Shown one piece after another: positions 63,825 to 64,000 of a stretch of 64,000 bases of DNA (position 1 is its first letter; each line of letters begins with the position of its first letter). Under the pieces are notes generated by a model. That model saw only the letters and a program-made list of their open reading frames with translations. It ran no database searches and had not been told where the DNA came from. Position numbers and translations under genes: made by a program. The DNA comes from Streptomyces hydrogenans (GTDB taxonomy: Bacteria > Actinomycetota > Actinomycetes > Streptomycetales > Streptomycetaceae). The stretch covers positions 227,028 to 291,027 of the forward strand of contig NZ_BNBS01000001.1 of assembly GCF_014656075.1 (NCBI RefSeq). The letters run 5' to 3'.

Positions 63825-64000
63825 AAGGCCTGGTCCGGATCGCCATCATCGACCGGTGCCCTGACCACCAGGACAAGGTCATCTATCAGTCCTTCCCGGA
63901 GGCCCTCACGTACTCCGCGCTGAACCGGATCCGGTACGGCGGGCGTAAGAGGTCATCTCATTTGGTTGCCTCAGTGGGGAATATTGCTGGTAGGAGCGTC
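63821..64000 (+). CDS. Phage gene start, truncated by the window end
   Basis: ATG at 63821 overlaps the preceding stop, and the frame stays open to the last base (MKGLVRIAIIDRCPDHQDKV, then FPEALTYSALNRIRYGG). The last ~55 bases are visibly poorer in GC than the phage average and use codons such as TTG, GTT, AAT and ATT, so the sequence may change character here. No family can be assigned from the fragment. Confidence 0.5.
   Translation, partial: MKGLVRIAIIDRCPDHQDKVIYQSFPEALTYSALNRIRYGGRKRSSHLVASVGNIAGRSV

Noticed and set aside
49237..64000. Integrase or excision genes
   Set aside because: None of the frames shows tyrosine or serine recombinase motifs, so the prophage interpretation is left open instead of asserted.
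1..64000. CRISPR array or classical insertion sequence
   Set aside because: No regularly spaced direct repeats and no transposase with terminal inverted repeats were seen.

Overview
The window joins two kinds of DNA. Positions 1 to about 49,230 are a Streptomyces-type chromosome: very high GC with G/C-rich third codon positions, and a typical gene content (GAF/PAS-SpoIIE PP2C phosphatases, NsrR/HmpA, a c-di-AMP riboswitch ahead of a LysM/transglycosylase gene, a Mn-type riboswitch ahead of a GDT1-family exporter, type B ribosomal protein L31, a Tat-exported phospholipase C). From about 49,237 to the end, every supported gene is on the + strand, GC is visibly lower, genes are small and overlap by ATGA/TGATG, and the families are those of actinobacteriophages (DUF7873, endonuclease VII, Cas4/RecB-like nuclease, SPFH protein, PrimPol, DnaQ-like exonuclease, DUF3310), with a tRNA block at the left end. 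This is a phage or prophage early/replication region. No integrase or structural gene is visible.

Layout of the chromosomal part. 1-3.2 kb: sugar catabolism (SDR end, class II aldolase, SIS isomerase, divergent DeoR regulator). 3.4-6 kb: phospholipase C and a DUF6197 protein. 6.3-7.4 kb: riboswitch-controlled cell-wall enzyme. 7.4-13.5 kb: phosphoribosyltransferase-hydrolase fusion, universal stress protein, hydrolase, large sensor phosphatase. 13.6-20.9 kb: L31B, cyclophilin, a two-component system divergent from an ABC exporter pair, a YihY/BrkB protein, an HxlR regulator facing a thioesterase. 21-32.8 kb: two more SpoIIE phosphatases, MoxR/VWA pair, nucleosidase, two hydrolases, an MFS pump with its TetR regulator. 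32.8-41.8 kb: Mn-riboswitch/GDT1, hemerythrin, M20 peptidase, cupin, TPR, ThrE-type exporter, L,D-transpeptidase, a PadR regulator with a strong operator, peroxiredoxin. 41.9-49.2 kb: SHOCT and DUF6325 proteins, NsrR-HmpA nitric oxide defence, a short actin-like protein, secreted proteins, a polysaccharide deacetylase and the last ~84 codons of an ATP-dependent DNA ligase, cut off at the phage junction.

Layout of the phage part. 49.3-51.1 kb: DUF7873 gene, then a compact tRNA region. Two of its tRNAs are readable only, or best, as circularly permuted genes: the 3' half (anticodon-stem 3' strand, T-arm, acceptor 3' strand) lies immediately upstream of the 5' half, separated by 5-6 nt, and the flanks can pair with one another. 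Others carry Leu anticodons on short-variable-loop bodies. 51.1-54.5 kb: small zinc-binding and helix-turn-helix proteins, a HicA-like protein, endonuclease VII and a Cas4-like nuclease. 54.5-59.8 kb: a proline-rich protein, SPFH protein, a basic Ala/Lys-rich protein, an unexplained highly structured RNA-like stretch, PrimPol and a DnaQ-like exonuclease. 59.9-64 kb: small proteins, DUF3310 and a double-HTH regulator.

The strongest candidates for something undescribed are the permuted tRNA pair, the pseudoknotted ncRNA candidate at 56.75-57.0 kb, a start-associated ACAACTGAAT box exactly 8 nt ahead of three start codons, a repeated FSQP peptide motif shared by three neighbouring phage proteins, and a region at 60.2-60.65 kb where two overlapping frames both look protein-like.
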